Shown here piece after piece: positions 40,651 to 48,881 of a stretch of DNA of 60,249 nt. Origin of the DNA: VRUE01 sp036557525 (GTDB lineage Bacteria; Actinomycetota; Thermoleophilia; Solirubrobacterales; 70-9). The DNA lies in NCBI GenBank assembly GCA_036557525.1, contig DATBHH010000054.1:1-60249 (forward strand), in the 5' to 3' direction. The notes below the pieces were generated by a model. The model ran no database searches. It had not been told where the DNA came from and worked only from the letters and a program-made list of their open reading frames with translations. The stretch's first letter is position 1; the number at the start of each line of letters is the position of its first letter. Both the position numbers and the translations under genes were made by a program.

Positions 40651-41604
40651 GTGAGGGTTGCGCAGCAGAAGTTGCGCATTCTGCGCATCGTGCTTTGGCT
40701 CTCGGCGCTCGCCTGCCTCGCGCTCGGCTTCGACGCCTCCACCGCGGCCGCCGCAAAGCTGAAGGTGCTCGACGCGTCGGCGAGCGAGTCCGCCCCGGCG
40801 CTCAGGTTCAAGGTGAAGCTGATCGGCAGCACGGAGAGGCCGGTCAGGGTCTCCTACAAGACCGTGTCCGGCACTGCCGAGGCGGGCTCCGACTTCAGCA
40901 CGGCCATCGGCCAACTCGCCTTTCAGCCCGAGACCAGGAAGCGGACGATCGTGGTCAGCATCCTTCCCGACGGGATTCCGGAGGGGAAGGAGACGCTCAG
41001 CGTCAAGCTCTGGAAGACGATCGGGGCGAAGATCGCCCGCGGGCGGGCGACGGGGACGATCAAGGACGACGACCAACGGCCGCCGATCCAGGCCGCCGGG
41101 ACGAGCGGCGGGCCCGCGCCTCGCGCCGCCTCGAGCATCGTCATCAACGAGATGCTGCCCGAGCCGAAGGGGATCGAGGCCGACTACGAATTCGTCGAGC
41201 TCCTCAATGTGAGCTCCTCGCCGGTCGACCTCGACGGCTGGACGATCAACACCGGCATCGACTGTCCCCTCGCGGGGAGCCTCGCGCCGGGCGGCTTCTA
41301 CGTGGTCTCGAACGACGTCCTGATTCAGGACAGCGCCTGCGCTCTGTCCCTGGCCAACACCGGGGACACGGTCACCGTCCGCGACGGGCCCACCGGCTCC
41401 GGCGCGCTGATCGACAGCGTCGACTACGCCGGCTTCACGATCGACGAAGGCGAAAGCATCGGCCTCGACCCGACCCGGGCGAATCCCACCCAGAACGACC
41501 TCGCCTCGAACTGGTGCACCGCCTTCGCCTCCGGCGAGGGGCTCTACGGACCGAGCGAAAACACCGGCTCCCCGGGCGCGGCCAACGGTCCCTGCTTCCA
41601 TTAG
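40651..41604 (+). CDS. Secreted Calx-beta and lamin-tail domain protein
   Basis: The 317-residue protein has a signal peptide (hydrophobic residues 10-33, ending AAAA). A Calx-beta domain follows (VRVSYKTVSGTAEAGSDFST, FQPETRKRTIVVSILPDG, EGKETLSVKL and a closing ATGTIKDDD). After a linker comes a lamin-tail domain (IVINEMLPEPKG, YEFVELLNVSSSPVDLDGW, and NTGSPGAANG at the end). Both are beta-sandwich adhesion or binding modules found in surface nucleases and calcium-binding proteins, but no catalytic domain is attached here. Four or more Cys may form disulfides. Confidence 0.8.
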   Translation: MRVAQQKLRILRIVLWLSALACLALGFDASTAAAAKLKVLDASASESAPALRFKVKLIGSTERPVRVSYKTVSGTAEAGSDFSTAIGQLAFQPETRKRTIVVSILPDGIPEGKETLSVKLWKTIGAKIARGRATGTIKDDDQRPPIQAAGTSGGPAPRAASSIVINEMLPEPKGIEADYEFVELLNVSSSPVDLDGWTINTGIDCPLAGSLAPGGFYVVSNDVLIQDSACALSLANTGDTVTVRDGPTGSGALIDSVDYAGFTIDEGESIGLDPTRANPTQNDLASNWCTAFASGEGLYGPSENTGSPGAANGPCFH

Positions 41605-41723
41605 GACGACGGCGACGGTCCCGCCAGGGCCTGGATCCGATCCCTCGACTTAGCGCGCGTTCAAGCCGGCGTGAAAGGCTTGCGCGGTCTCGTCCTCCCT
41701 GTCCCATAGCGAAGGAGGACCAA

Positions 41724-42371
41724 TTGAAAGCGATCACAGCGCGACTTTCCTACGCGAACGTCGTCGCGACGCTGGCACTCGTACTCGCCCTCGGGGGCGT
41801 CAGCTGGGCGGCGACGAAGCTGCCGAAGAATTCGGTCGGAACCAAGCAGATCAAGAACAACGCCGTGACCGGCGCCAAGGTCAAGAAGCACACCCTGACC
41901 GGCAAGAACATCAACCTCAAGAAGCTGGGCACCGTCCCCTCGGCGAACAGCGCGAACACGGCGACGACCGCCAGCTCGCTGACGCCTTCCGAGCCGCTCC
42001 GCCTGGTCGGCAGCGCCGGCCAGCCTCAGTTCCTTGACGGGACAGTCAACTTCCCGCCCGAACAGGGCGTCAACTTCCGCCCGGTCGGCTTCTACAAGGA
42101 CCATGAGGGGATCGTTCACCTCGAAGGAATGGCGCAGGTCGGCGAAGGCGAAGACCCGATCGCGGGGCTGCTGTTCCAGCTTCCCTCCGGGTACCGGCCG
42201 GCATCGGGAACCGACCTCGTCTTCCCCAACGTCGAAGACGAAGAAACGATCTCGGTGCTCGGATCGAACATCGTCAGCGGGGGCCACAACCTCGAAGGCG
42301 ACGTCTACGCCAATGGCGGCAAAGGGACGATCGTGAGTCTCAACGGAGTCACCTTCCGGGCCGAAAGCTGA
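41724..42371 (+). CDS. Secreted NSVGT-repeat protein, paralogue of the gene at 58375
   Basis: From TTG 41724, preceded by a perfect AAGGAGG site, the 215-residue protein begins MKAITARLSYANVVATLALV, a signal segment. A Lys-rich imperfect repeat region follows (KNSVGTKQIKNNAVTGAKVK, then KKHTLTGKNINLKKLG). A C-terminal beta domain contains VGFYKDHEGIVHLEG and ends GVTFRAES. The gene at 58375 encodes the same layout with FYKDQLGIVHLKG and GITFRAES. Such proteins recur in Solirubrobacterales and have no known function. Glu codons in the external part are GAA. Confidence 0.7.
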   Translation: MKAITARLSYANVVATLALVLALGGVSWAATKLPKNSVGTKQIKNNAVTGAKVKKHTLTGKNINLKKLGTVPSANSANTATTASSLTPSEPLRLVGSAGQPQFLDGTVNFPPEQGVNFRPVGFYKDHEGIVHLEGMAQVGEGEDPIAGLLFQLPSGYRPASGTDLVFPNVEDEETISVLGSNIVSGGHNLEGDVYANGGKGTIVSLNGVTFRAES

Positions 42372-42384
42372 GTCGGGCGGCCCC

Positions 42385-43257
42385 TCAGCCGGAGCCCGGG
42401 TAGGGCGTCCAGCGCGACGCCAGCTGACGGCCGAGGGGCCAAACCGTCTCCGCTGCGCGGGTGACCGTCCCGAGCATGTCCTCGCACGAGGCGCGTGCGA
42501 GGTCCTCGGCGCGCGCGTCGCGCCCGAGCACGAGGCCGGCGACCGTGTCGAGCAGCTCCTCCTGGGTGAGGGCGGCGGCGGTCCGACCCTTTGCCGGGAT
42601 CGCCGCCAGGGCGACGGGCTCCCCGTCGATATGGAGGGCGCCGAGCCGGGAGACGAAGGCGAAGAGGTCCTCGATCTCCAGGTCGGCCTCGTCGACCTCG
42701 AAGCGCGCCTCCTCCAACCGCCCGAGCCGGTACGTCGTCTCGGTCCAGGCCAGCTGCGTCGCCTGGGCCGGTGTGACCCAGACGATCGCGGCGCGGACAG
42801 CGGTGCCGGGGCTCGCGAAGAGACTGGCCGGCAGGTAGCCGACCAGCGGCGCCGTCGGCACGGCGCCGACATCGAGGTCGTGGAGGTCGCCGGCCAGGAC
42901 CAGCACCTCGCGATCCTCGTCGTCGTCGAAGTGAGCGAACTTCATCGCAAGTCGAGACGGGGCCGCGTTGGCGCCGAACGCCAGGATCGGGTGACGACCG
43001 GCGGTGAAGGCGGCGATCGTCGTGCTTCGCTCGGCCGGCTCGGCGTCGCGAAGCAGCTCGATGGTTTCGTCCCTGAGGACGTAGGACCCCGGCGGGCGCT
43101 CGAACGGATAGCCGCGCGCGCGCTCGAAGAAGGAAGGGTCGTAGGTCCGGCGCGGCCAGGCGGCAAGCACGTCCTGGAGGGCGGAGAAGAATTGATCGTT
43201 GTCCAGCGCGAGCCGCTCCAGCAGCTCGGGCTCCGTGATCGGCGGCCACTCGCGCAT
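42385..43257 (-). CDS. Conserved hypothetical protein, possibly gamma-glutamylcyclotransferase-like
   Basis: The 290-residue cytoplasmic protein is not firmly recognised. ILAFGANAAPSRLAMKF resembles the nucleotide- or substrate-loop FxYGSNL of gamma-glutamylcyclotransferase-like folds. The following GYLPASLFASPGTAVRAAIV and a WTETTYRLGRLE segment fit the later sheet and ligand-binding Glu. The N-terminal 85 residues and C-terminal 80 residues are helical and unassigned. It lies convergent to the NSVGT-repeat gene. The assignment is a weak fold guess, and a wholly different fold is possible. Confidence 0.5.
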   Translation of the reverse strand: MREWPPITEPELLERLALDNDQFFSALQDVLAAWPRRTYDPSFFERARGYPFERPPGSYVLRDETIELLRDAEPAERSTTIAAFTAGRHPILAFGANAAPSRLAMKFAHFDDDEDREVLVLAGDLHDLDVGAVPTAPLVGYLPASLFASPGTAVRAAIVWVTPAQATQLAWTETTYRLGRLEEARFEVDEADLEIEDLFAFVSRLGALHIDGEPVALAAIPAKGRTAAALTQEELLDTVAGLVLGRDARAEDLARASCEDMLGTVTRAAETVWPLGRQLASRWTPYPGSG

Positions 43258-43388
43258 CGGCTGAGCTTATGGCGTCGCCGAAACGGGGTTGCCGCGAACG
43301 GCGACCCTGCACCGGGATCGGGGTCGCGGCCCGGCCGATGGCCGAATAGGATCGACCAGTCAGTCCCGTCCAGGAGAGGAGTCGACCG

Positions 43389-44201
43389 ATGGCCGCAAAC
43401 CCGAACAGGGCCCTTTGGGAGAAGGGCGATTTCACCCAGATCGCGGAAACCATGCGCGAGAGCGGGGCGGCGCTCGTCGCCAAGCTCGGCATTTCCGAGG
43501 GCCTGAAGGTGCTCGACCTCGGTTGCGGCGACGGAACGACCGCGATCCCCGAGGCCCAGCTGGGAGCGGAGGTCGTCGGCGTCGACATCGCCGGCAACCT
43601 CGTCGACGCCGGCAACGCGCGCGCGGAGGCGCTCGGCCTGACCAATGTCACCTTCCAGGAGGGCGACGCGTCGGATCTGTGCGACCTCGATGACGGGAGC
43701 TTCGACCTGGTGGTCAGCATCTTCGGGGCGATGTTCGCGCCGAAGCCGATGGACGTCGCCAGGGAAATGGTCAGGGTGACGAAGCCGGGCGGCCGGATCG
43801 TGATGGGGAACTGGATCCCGAACGACCCGACGCTGGTCGCCCAGCTCCTGAGGATCAGCTCCTCATATTCGCCGCCGCCGCCGGAGGGCTTCGTCAGCCC
43901 GATGACCTGGGGTGTCGAGGAGGAGGTGACCGCGAGGTTCACCGCGGCCGGCATCCCGGCGGAGCAGATCTCGTTCGAGCGCGACACCTACACGTTCGAC
44001 TACCCAGGCGCGCCGGCGGAGTTGGTGGCCGTGTTCAGGGACTACTACGGGCCGACGATGAACGCCTTCGAGGCGGCCGCGGCCGACGGGCGCGAGGCCG
44101 ACCTCGCGGCCGAGCTGGAGACGCTGTTCGAGGAGCAGAACAGCGGCAATGGCGCCACCTCGATCTCGGCGACCTTCCTCCGGGTGACCGTGGAGAGGTA
44201 G
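43389..44201 (+). CDS. SAM-dependent class I methyltransferase
   Basis: The 270-residue protein has a Methyltransf_11/25-type core: motif I LKVLDLGCGDGTTAIPEA (residues about 37-54), an acidic residue after strand 2 (VVGVDIAGN), EGDASDL, and DLVVSIFGAMFAPKPMDV as motif II/post II. MVRVTKPGGRIVMGNW is motif III. Bulky C-terminal helices bind an unknown substrate. The ribosome-binding site GGAGAGGAG precedes the ATG, and TAGGAT near 43347 may be the -10. A GC-rich hairpin follows the stop. Substrate unknown; UbiE/COQ5-like in general form. Confidence 0.85.
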   Translation: MAANPNRALWEKGDFTQIAETMRESGAALVAKLGISEGLKVLDLGCGDGTTAIPEAQLGAEVVGVDIAGNLVDAGNARAEALGLTNVTFQEGDASDLCDLDDGSFDLVVSIFGAMFAPKPMDVAREMVRVTKPGGRIVMGNWIPNDPTLVAQLLRISSSYSPPPPEGFVSPMTWGVEEEVTARFTAAGIPAEQISFERDTYTFDYPGAPAELVAVFRDYYGPTMNAFEAAAADGREADLAAELETLFEEQNSGNGATSISATFLRVTVER

Positions 44202-44207
44202 GGCGGC

Positions 44208-44229
44208 GCGCGCGCGAAGGCGTGCGCGC
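44208..44229 (+). terminator. Hairpin after the methyltransferase gene
   Basis: GCGCGCGCG and CGTGCGCGC form a 9-bp stem (one G-T pair) around AAGG, 7 bases after the stop and followed by TTGTGG. The weak U-tract makes it a moderate terminator candidate. Confidence 0.4.
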
Positions 44230-44289
44230 TTGTGGACGTTTGACCGACGCCCAGGCCCTCTTCACGTGTTGCGGCCGTCGGAGTCCGGG

Positions 44290-44305
44290 TACTGTTTTTT
44301 CAGTA
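44290..44305 (+). promoter_or_regulatory. Small inverted repeat before the His-rich gene
   Basis: TACTG (44290-44294) and CAGTA (44301-44305) flank TTTTTT, 31 bases before the ATG. It overlaps a possible -10 (CAGTAT). A metal-responsive operator is conceivable but unproven. Confidence 0.3.
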
Positions 44306-44336
44306 TCGGGCACGTCCCCCACCCCAAGGAGGAGCC

Positions 44337-44849
44337 ATGACAGGCAAGTCGACAAAACGCCTGCGACCGACGCGGTTTCTGACCGCCTCGGCGCTGGCGG
44401 CGATCGCAATGCTGGTGCTCGCCGGCCCGGCGAGCGCCCACCACGGCCATCACCATCATCATCGGCACCACCACCGCCACAGCTTCGATTCGCAGCAGGG
44501 GCCCGCAGGCACGATCGCGTCGTTCGACCCGGCGACCGGCAAGCTGACGATCAACCTCGAAGAAGAAGAAACGATCACCGGTTTCGTCACCGAAGACACG
44601 GTGATCGAGTTCAGCCACAGCTGCGACCACCACGGGGAATGGTCAGATCATGAATATGACCGGAGCGGCCACCGCCGGCTTTGGGAGCACGGGGGCTGGG
44701 ACCAGTCGAACGCGACGACGGAAGACCTGGTGCCCGGTGCGACGGTCGATGACGCGGTGCTGATCGTCGCCGGAGGCAAGGCGACCTTCGTCAAGATCGA
44801 TCTGGCCCCGCCGAGCACCGACGAACAGCAGCCGCAGCCGACGACGTAG
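44337..44849 (+). CDS. Secreted histidine-rich protein
   Basis: The 170-residue protein has a signal peptide (basic start, hydrophobic core SALAAIAMLVLAGPASA). Directly after the cleavage site comes a His cluster of about 14 His in 18 residues, and a second His/Glu/Asp-rich patch (residues about 98-125). This suggests binding of zinc, copper or nickel outside the cell. In between lies a small beta domain (GTIASFDPATGKLTINL) like DUF5666-type modules. The ribosome-binding site is AAGGAGGAG. A TACTG-N6-CAGTA inverted repeat at 44290-44305 may be an operator. Glu codons are GAA. Confidence 0.7.
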   Translation: MTGKSTKRLRPTRFLTASALAAIAMLVLAGPASAHHGHHHHHRHHHRHSFDSQQGPAGTIASFDPATGKLTINLEEEETITGFVTEDTVIEFSHSCDHHGEWSDHEYDRSGHRRLWEHGGWDQSNATTEDLVPGATVDDAVLIVAGGKATFVKIDLAPPSTDEQQPQPTT

Positions 44850-44930
44850 AGCCGGCAGCGGGGCAGGCCTGGGGGCGGCGCAGATCGTCGCGCCGCCCCA
44901 GCTCGACCGCCTGCTCAGCGCCGGACCCGC

Positions 44931-45509
44931 TCAGCAGGCCGCTTTGACGGCGGCACGGGCTTTCCTCAGCTTCGCCTTGAGTTTGGCCTTCTGGCGCCGC
45001 CCGTGGGCCCTCTTGACCTTCGCCCTCAGCGCGGTGACGCGTTTCTGTCCCGACAGGCATGCCGTGTTCACCGGTGATGGGAGCGGCGCGGCGGGCGGCG
45101 GGGTGACCACAGGCGGCGGAGGGGGCGGGGGTGGACTTTCAACGGCCAGGTCCCATTCACCGATTTCTGATTCGGTGACCCTGTTGAACCAGACGAGTTC
45201 ATATTTGCCGGGCATGGTGATTGCGAATGAGTTCTTGAAACGGGTGTCTGCTTCAGCCACCGTCGGGGTGCTGCAATCCAATTCTTCAACGACATTCCGG
45301 AACAGACAGACTTCGTATTCCGTTTCTTCGGAGGCTTCGAAGTACGCGGCCATGTGGTCGGTCGTCAGGCATGTGTGCGACGGCTGAGGATTTTCCGCCG
45401 CGGCATCACAGCCGGCGAACAGGTTGTAGGTGGCCGCCGCCGGAGCACTGCTCGGGACGGCAAGTGCGAGGAGTCCCGCCAGGACGAGTCCGAGGATCAG
45501 TCGCTTCAT
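44931..45509 (-). CDS. Secreted protein with Pro-rich linker and basic C-terminal tail
   Basis: From ATG 45509, preceded by GGGAG, the 192-residue protein has a signal peptide (LILGLVLAGLLALAVPSSAPA). An external beta domain of about 100 residues with four Cys (AGCDAA, HTCLTT, EVCLF, LDCST) follows, then a poly-Pro linker. The Lys/Arg/Ala-rich helical tail (RVTALRAKVKRAHGRRQKAK) is flanked by Cys (NTACLSG and VKAAC at the end). I do not recognise the globular domain. The tail may bind wall polyanions. Glu codons are GAA. Confidence 0.65.
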   Translation of the reverse strand: MKRLILGLVLAGLLALAVPSSAPAAATYNLFAGCDAAAENPQPSHTCLTTDHMAAYFEASEETEYEVCLFRNVVEELDCSTPTVAEADTRFKNSFAITMPGKYELVWFNRVTESEIGEWDLAVESPPPPPPPPVVTPPPAAPLPSPVNTACLSGQKRVTALRAKVKRAHGRRQKAKLKAKLRKARAAVKAAC

Positions 45510-45720
45510 CTCCCATGCCTTTCGATCGCCGGCGGGCCTCCCCCGCCAAACCGGCTCCATCCTAGCGTGGCTCTCCAGATCTCGAAATTGCCACCCTCTG
45601 TCTGCGACGGGGTCGGATCCGCTCCGATGGGGCTTCCCCCAGGCACGGGGTGTCGCTCGCTCGTCATCGCCTCCGAAAGCAATACGCCAACGCATGCCCG
45701 TCCCGCGGCTCGACCCGCGA

Positions 45721-45753
45721 CGATCATCGGGTCCCCGAAGGCGACGATGATCG
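45721..45753 (-). terminator. Hairpin downstream of the CAP-domain gene
   Basis: CGATCATCG (45721-45729) and CGATGATCG (45745-45753) are perfect inverted arms, 34 bases after the minus-strand gene ending at 45787. There is no U-tract. Confidence 0.3.
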
Positions 45754-45786
45754 GGTTCGACGCGGTCCGAGGTGTTGAGCGGCGGC

Positions 45787-46398
45787 CTATTCGCATTCTT
45801 GCGTGCCGAAGTGTCCGGTCCAGACCCGGACCCGGCCGTAGTAACCGAGATTGCCGAGCTTCACCGACACCCCGACTTGGTTGAAGTGGTTGAGGATGAC
45901 GTGCCGGTGGGTCGGGGACTGCATCCAGGCGATGAAGATCGAGCGCGGGGTCCCGTACCGGCCCCGTCCATAGGCGATGATCTCGCCGATTCGCCAGCAG
46001 GGAACGGATGTGTAGCCCGAGGCCTTGATCCAGTAGCCGAACGGCCGCCCGCAGGCGAAATGGCTGAATTCTTCGCAGGCGAGGATGTCCCTGGCCTTGA
46101 GCTCGGCTGAGCCGGTCAGCGATTCGATCGGGGTGAGGGCGGGGAGCCCTGAGGCGAGGCGCGCGTAGTCGATCATGCACAGCATCGCCTGCTCCTGCTC
46201 TTCGGGACCGGCCGTGAGATCTTCCTCGGGCGGGCAAACGTCGGGCGGGGCGATCAGCGGCGGCGCCTGCGAGTTGTGGGCGAGGCGCAGGGCGCGCTGC
46301 TGATGCAGACCCACGGCGCTTGCGCCGACGGCGCAAGCCATCGAGATGACCAGGATCACGACGAAGACTGAAGCCGAGAACGAGAACTTGCGGCACAC
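45787..46398 (-). CDS. Secreted CAP/SCP-domain protein
   Basis: The 203-residue protein has an N-terminal signal or membrane segment (FSFSASVFVVILVISMACAV). The CAP domain follows: MLCMIDYARLASGLPALTP, AELKARDILACEEFSHFACG with the conserved His, then EIIAYG and IFIAWMQSPTHRHVILN, in which HRHVIL matches the CAP signature. Conserved His and Glu of the CAP cavity are present. Bacterial CAP proteins are wall- or spore-associated, sometimes calcium-binding. The upstream region carries a tandem GGCACACCTTGAT repeat (about 46479-46506). Confidence 0.85.
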   Translation of the reverse strand: MCRKFSFSASVFVVILVISMACAVGASAVGLHQQRALRLAHNSQAPPLIAPPDVCPPEEDLTAGPEEQEQAMLCMIDYARLASGLPALTPIESLTGSAELKARDILACEEFSHFACGRPFGYWIKASGYTSVPCWRIGEIIAYGRGRYGTPRSIFIAWMQSPTHRHVILNHFNQVGVSVKLGNLGYYGRVRVWTGHFGTQECE

Positions 46399-46547
46399 CC
46401 GCTCGTTTTCGGTCGGATTTCGTCAGTTTTGTACCCAAATGGCCAACTGTTCGACATAGGAATGGCCGATACGTATAGGCACACCTTGATCGGCACACCT
46501 TGATTGGTTCGTGCCGAGGCGCATCGGAGGAGAGCTTTCGCAGCACT

Positions 46548-46784
46548 TCAGCCGGGCGTGTCGATCCAGCGGATGATCCGCCCGTCGCGCAGCTCGTGGT
46601 AGGCGGGGGGCGCCGGAGGCGGATCATCGGAGAGGACGGCGATCACCGCGCTCGGGCCGTACAGGTGCTCCTCGGCGGCGGTTGTCCAATGGACATTAGG
46701 ATCCAGCAGCCGCCGCAGGCGAGACCAGTTGCGGTCTTCGATCGTGGCGAGGACATCGCTGACCGCTGGGACCTGCTCCGCCAT
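46548..46784 (-). CDS. Small SnoaL/NTF2-like protein
   Basis: From ATG 46784 the protein has 78 residues: AEQVPAVSDVLATIEDRNW, RRLLDPNVHWTTAAEEHLYG, and a closing HELRDGRIIRWIDTPG. These match the first helices and the final strand of SnoaL-like folds, but the central region is missing: full members have about 110-130 residues, and only about 20 residues lie between LYGPSAVIAV and YHELRDG. It may be a shortened or decayed copy. The start at 46814 adds 10 residues. Divergent from the small membrane protein. Confidence 0.5.
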   Translation of the reverse strand: MAEQVPAVSDVLATIEDRNWSRLRRLLDPNVHWTTAAEEHLYGPSAVIAVLSDDPPPAPPAYHELRDGRIIRWIDTPG

Positions 46785-46844
46785 CCGCTTCAGGGCACCC
46801 CCGCGAACTCGCACATCGGCGGAGTATCGGCGAACATAGGGTCG

Positions 46845-46973
46845 ATGGCGCTCGCCACCGAGGCAGGGCCCGCGGTACTGGCAGGCCTGATCCCGATCGT
46901 CGGCCTGATTGCCGCCGGCTACCTCATCGTCCGCGCCGTGCGCGACGACGACGATCAGGATGGCGACGACTGA
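46845..46973 (+). CDS. Small one-helix membrane protein
   Basis: A 42-codon frame from ATG 46845 encodes MALATEAGPAVLAGLIPIVG with a continuing helix (LIAAGYLIVRAV) and an acidic tail DDDDQDGDD. The amphipathic start, one membrane helix and a charged end are typical of real small membrane proteins. No ribosome-binding site is clear (ATAGGGTCG precedes). It lies between a divergent SnoaL-like gene and a zinc-binding ORF on the same strand. Confidence 0.4.
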   Translation: MALATEAGPAVLAGLIPIVGLIAAGYLIVRAVRDDDDQDGDD

Positions 46974-47008
46974 TTCGCGGTTCGGACGCCGGGGCGCGCT
47001 GGTGGTCG

Positions 47009-47266
47009 ATGCGGCGAGCGCAGAACCGCAAGCCCGCGACCTACCGTTGTCCTTTCTGCGATCAGTACCTGCCGGCGCTCAGCGAGCACATCCTGCTGAT
47101 GCCCGAGGGAGACCCGAGCCGACGGCGTCACGCCCATACCGCCTGCGTCCTCGCCGAGCGAAAGGCGGGGCGGCTGCCGACCCACGACGAGTGGCGCCGC
47201 GCTCAGCCCGAGCCGCGAGATCCGCAGGGCCCGTGGGGGAGGCTCAAGCGCCTGTTACAAAGGTGA
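47009..47266 (+). CDS. Small putative zinc-binding protein
   Basis: The 85-residue protein is Arg-rich and has a possible zinc site: YRCPFCDQYLPALSEHI, then HAHTACVLAE (C-x2-C, with later His and Cys). The C-terminal half is basic and Pro-rich. It resembles short HNH-less zinc-knuckle proteins seen widely in Actinobacteria, with no assigned function. The ATG at 47009 lies 35 bases after the preceding small ORF. Confidence 0.6.
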   Translation: MRRAQNRKPATYRCPFCDQYLPALSEHILLMPEGDPSRRRHAHTACVLAERKAGRLPTHDEWRRAQPEPRDPQGPWGRLKRLLQR

Positions 47267-47314
47267 GGCGGCACCGTGGAATCCCGCTTCCATTCGAAGC
47301 GGGGCGACGCTGAT

Positions 47315-48793
47315 TCAGCGGGCCGGCGGCGGTCCCGCGAGCGAGCAGGCGGGCCCGGTGGGAACGGTGACCGGCTCCTGGCCGCGGCGTTTGGGTTCGG
47401 CCTCGAGGGCATCGTCGGTGATCGTCAGCCAGGCGACGGCGCCGCCGAGCGCCGAGAGGCCGGCGGCGACGATCATCGCGATGTGAAAGCCGTGCGTCAT
47501 CGCGGCAGGCTGGTAGAAGCGCTGGCCGCCCAGATCGGCCAGCAGCGGCAGCGCGGCCACCGAGAGCAGGTTCGCAACGCGCGCGACCGCGTTGTTGATC
47601 CCCGAGGCGATCCCGGCCCGGCTCTGATCGGCGGCGGCCATGACCGTCGCCGTGACCGGCGAGGCGACCAGGGTCAGCCCCAGGCCGAAGACGACCACGC
47701 CCGGCAGGACGCCGGCCACGTAGCTGTCGCCGGGCTCGACTCGGGCGAGCAGGAGAAGGCCGGCCGTGATCATCAGCGGGCCGACGGTGAGCGGGATCCT
47801 CGGGCCGATGCGCTGGGCCAGGCCGCCGGAGCGGGCCGAGAGGACCAGCATCAGGATGGTGACCGGCAGCGTCGCCGCCCCTGCCCCGATCGGCGAGTAG
47901 CCGAGGGAGATCTGCAGGAAGGAGATCAGGAGGAAGAAGAAGGCTCCGATCGCCGCGTAGACCACGAAGGTGACGACGTTCGCCGCGGTGAACAGGCGCG
48001 AGGCGAACATCGAGAGCGGCACCATCGGATTCTTGCCGCGGCCCTCGGAGAAGAGGAAGGCGGCGAAGCCGAGCAGGCCGACGGCGGCGGTGACGATGAT
48101 CTCTCCCGAGAGACCCTTTTCGGGTCCCTCGATCAGGGCGTAGGTGGTTCCCGCCAGGCCGATCGCGCCCAGCAACGCCCCGCGAGTATCCAGAGGACCT
48201 CGCGCACTCGGATCACGCGTCTCCGGGACGCGGTGTGCGAAGCCGACCACGGTGGCGCCGACCGGGAGGTTGAGGAGGAAGACGGCCCGCCACGAGAAGG
48301 CCGAGACCAGATACCCGCCGAGCAGCGGCCCGACGGCCGAGGCGACTCCGGTCAGCCCGGTCCAGGCGCCGATCGCGCGGGGACGATCGGAGGCTCGGAA
48401 GCTCGCCTCGATGATCGCCAGGCTGCCCGGGGTGAGGAGCGCTCCGCCGACTCCCTGGACGATCCTGGCGAAGATCAACACCTCGACGGTGGGGGAGACC
48501 GCGCAGACCGCGGAGGAGCAGGTGAAGACGATGACGCCCAGCACGAAGATCCGGCGGCGGCCGAGCCGGTCGCCGAGCGATCCGCCGAGCAGGATCAGCG
48601 AGGCCAGCGCGAGCGTGTAGCCATTGAGGATCCACTGCAGGGAGGCCGTCGACGCTTCGAGATCGCGGCCGATCGTCGGCAGGGCGACATTGACCACCGT
48701 CCCGTCGAGAAAAGCCATGCCCGAGCCCAGAACCGTGACCGCGAGAACCCAGCGCCCGGCACCGCTGCCGAGCGCAATCCCGGGCGCGGTCAT
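47315..48793 (-). CDS. MFS drug exporter, DHA2 (14-helix) family
   Basis: The 492-residue membrane protein has about 14 hydrophobic segments. Signature motifs are FLDGTVVNVALPTIGRDL (helix 1, motif D1), GGSLGDRLGRRRIF (motif A between helices 2 and 3), ARIVQGVGGALLTPGSLAII and GPLLGGYLV (motif C in helix 5). These belong to proton-driven EmrB/QacA-type exporters of hydrophobic compounds. The cytoplasmic C-terminus is short and charged. No TetR or MarR regulator gene is adjacent. The substrate cannot be inferred. Confidence 0.9.
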   Translation of the reverse strand: MTAPGIALGSGAGRWVLAVTVLGSGMAFLDGTVVNVALPTIGRDLEASTASLQWILNGYTLALASLILLGGSLGDRLGRRRIFVLGVIVFTCSSAVCAVSPTVEVLIFARIVQGVGGALLTPGSLAIIEASFRASDRPRAIGAWTGLTGVASAVGPLLGGYLVSAFSWRAVFLLNLPVGATVVGFAHRVPETRDPSARGPLDTRGALLGAIGLAGTTYALIEGPEKGLSGEIIVTAAVGLLGFAAFLFSEGRGKNPMVPLSMFASRLFTAANVVTFVVYAAIGAFFFLLISFLQISLGYSPIGAGAATLPVTILMLVLSARSGGLAQRIGPRIPLTVGPLMITAGLLLLARVEPGDSYVAGVLPGVVVFGLGLTLVASPVTATVMAAADQSRAGIASGINNAVARVANLLSVAALPLLADLGGQRFYQPAAMTHGFHIAMIVAAGLSALGGAVAWLTITDDALEAEPKRRGQEPVTVPTGPACSLAGPPPAR

Positions 48794-48881
48794 GCGCCAC
48801 TCACCGCGTCCCCGCGCCGGCCAGGAGCGTTACCCCGTCGTCCATCGGAGCCCAGGCTATCCCGCTAGGTGGCCGTTTCCG

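Noticed and set aside
44440..44490. His cluster as a cloning tag or vector contamination
   Set aside because: It follows a natural signal peptide, uses mixed CAC/CAT codons, lies in native context with a ribosome-binding site, and a second His patch occurs later in the protein.
45510..45786. Coding gene in the 277-base gap between the secreted gene and the CAP gene
   Set aside because: Frames here are short, have no ribosome-binding site and no recognisable domain; only an inverted repeat near 45721-45753 was noted.
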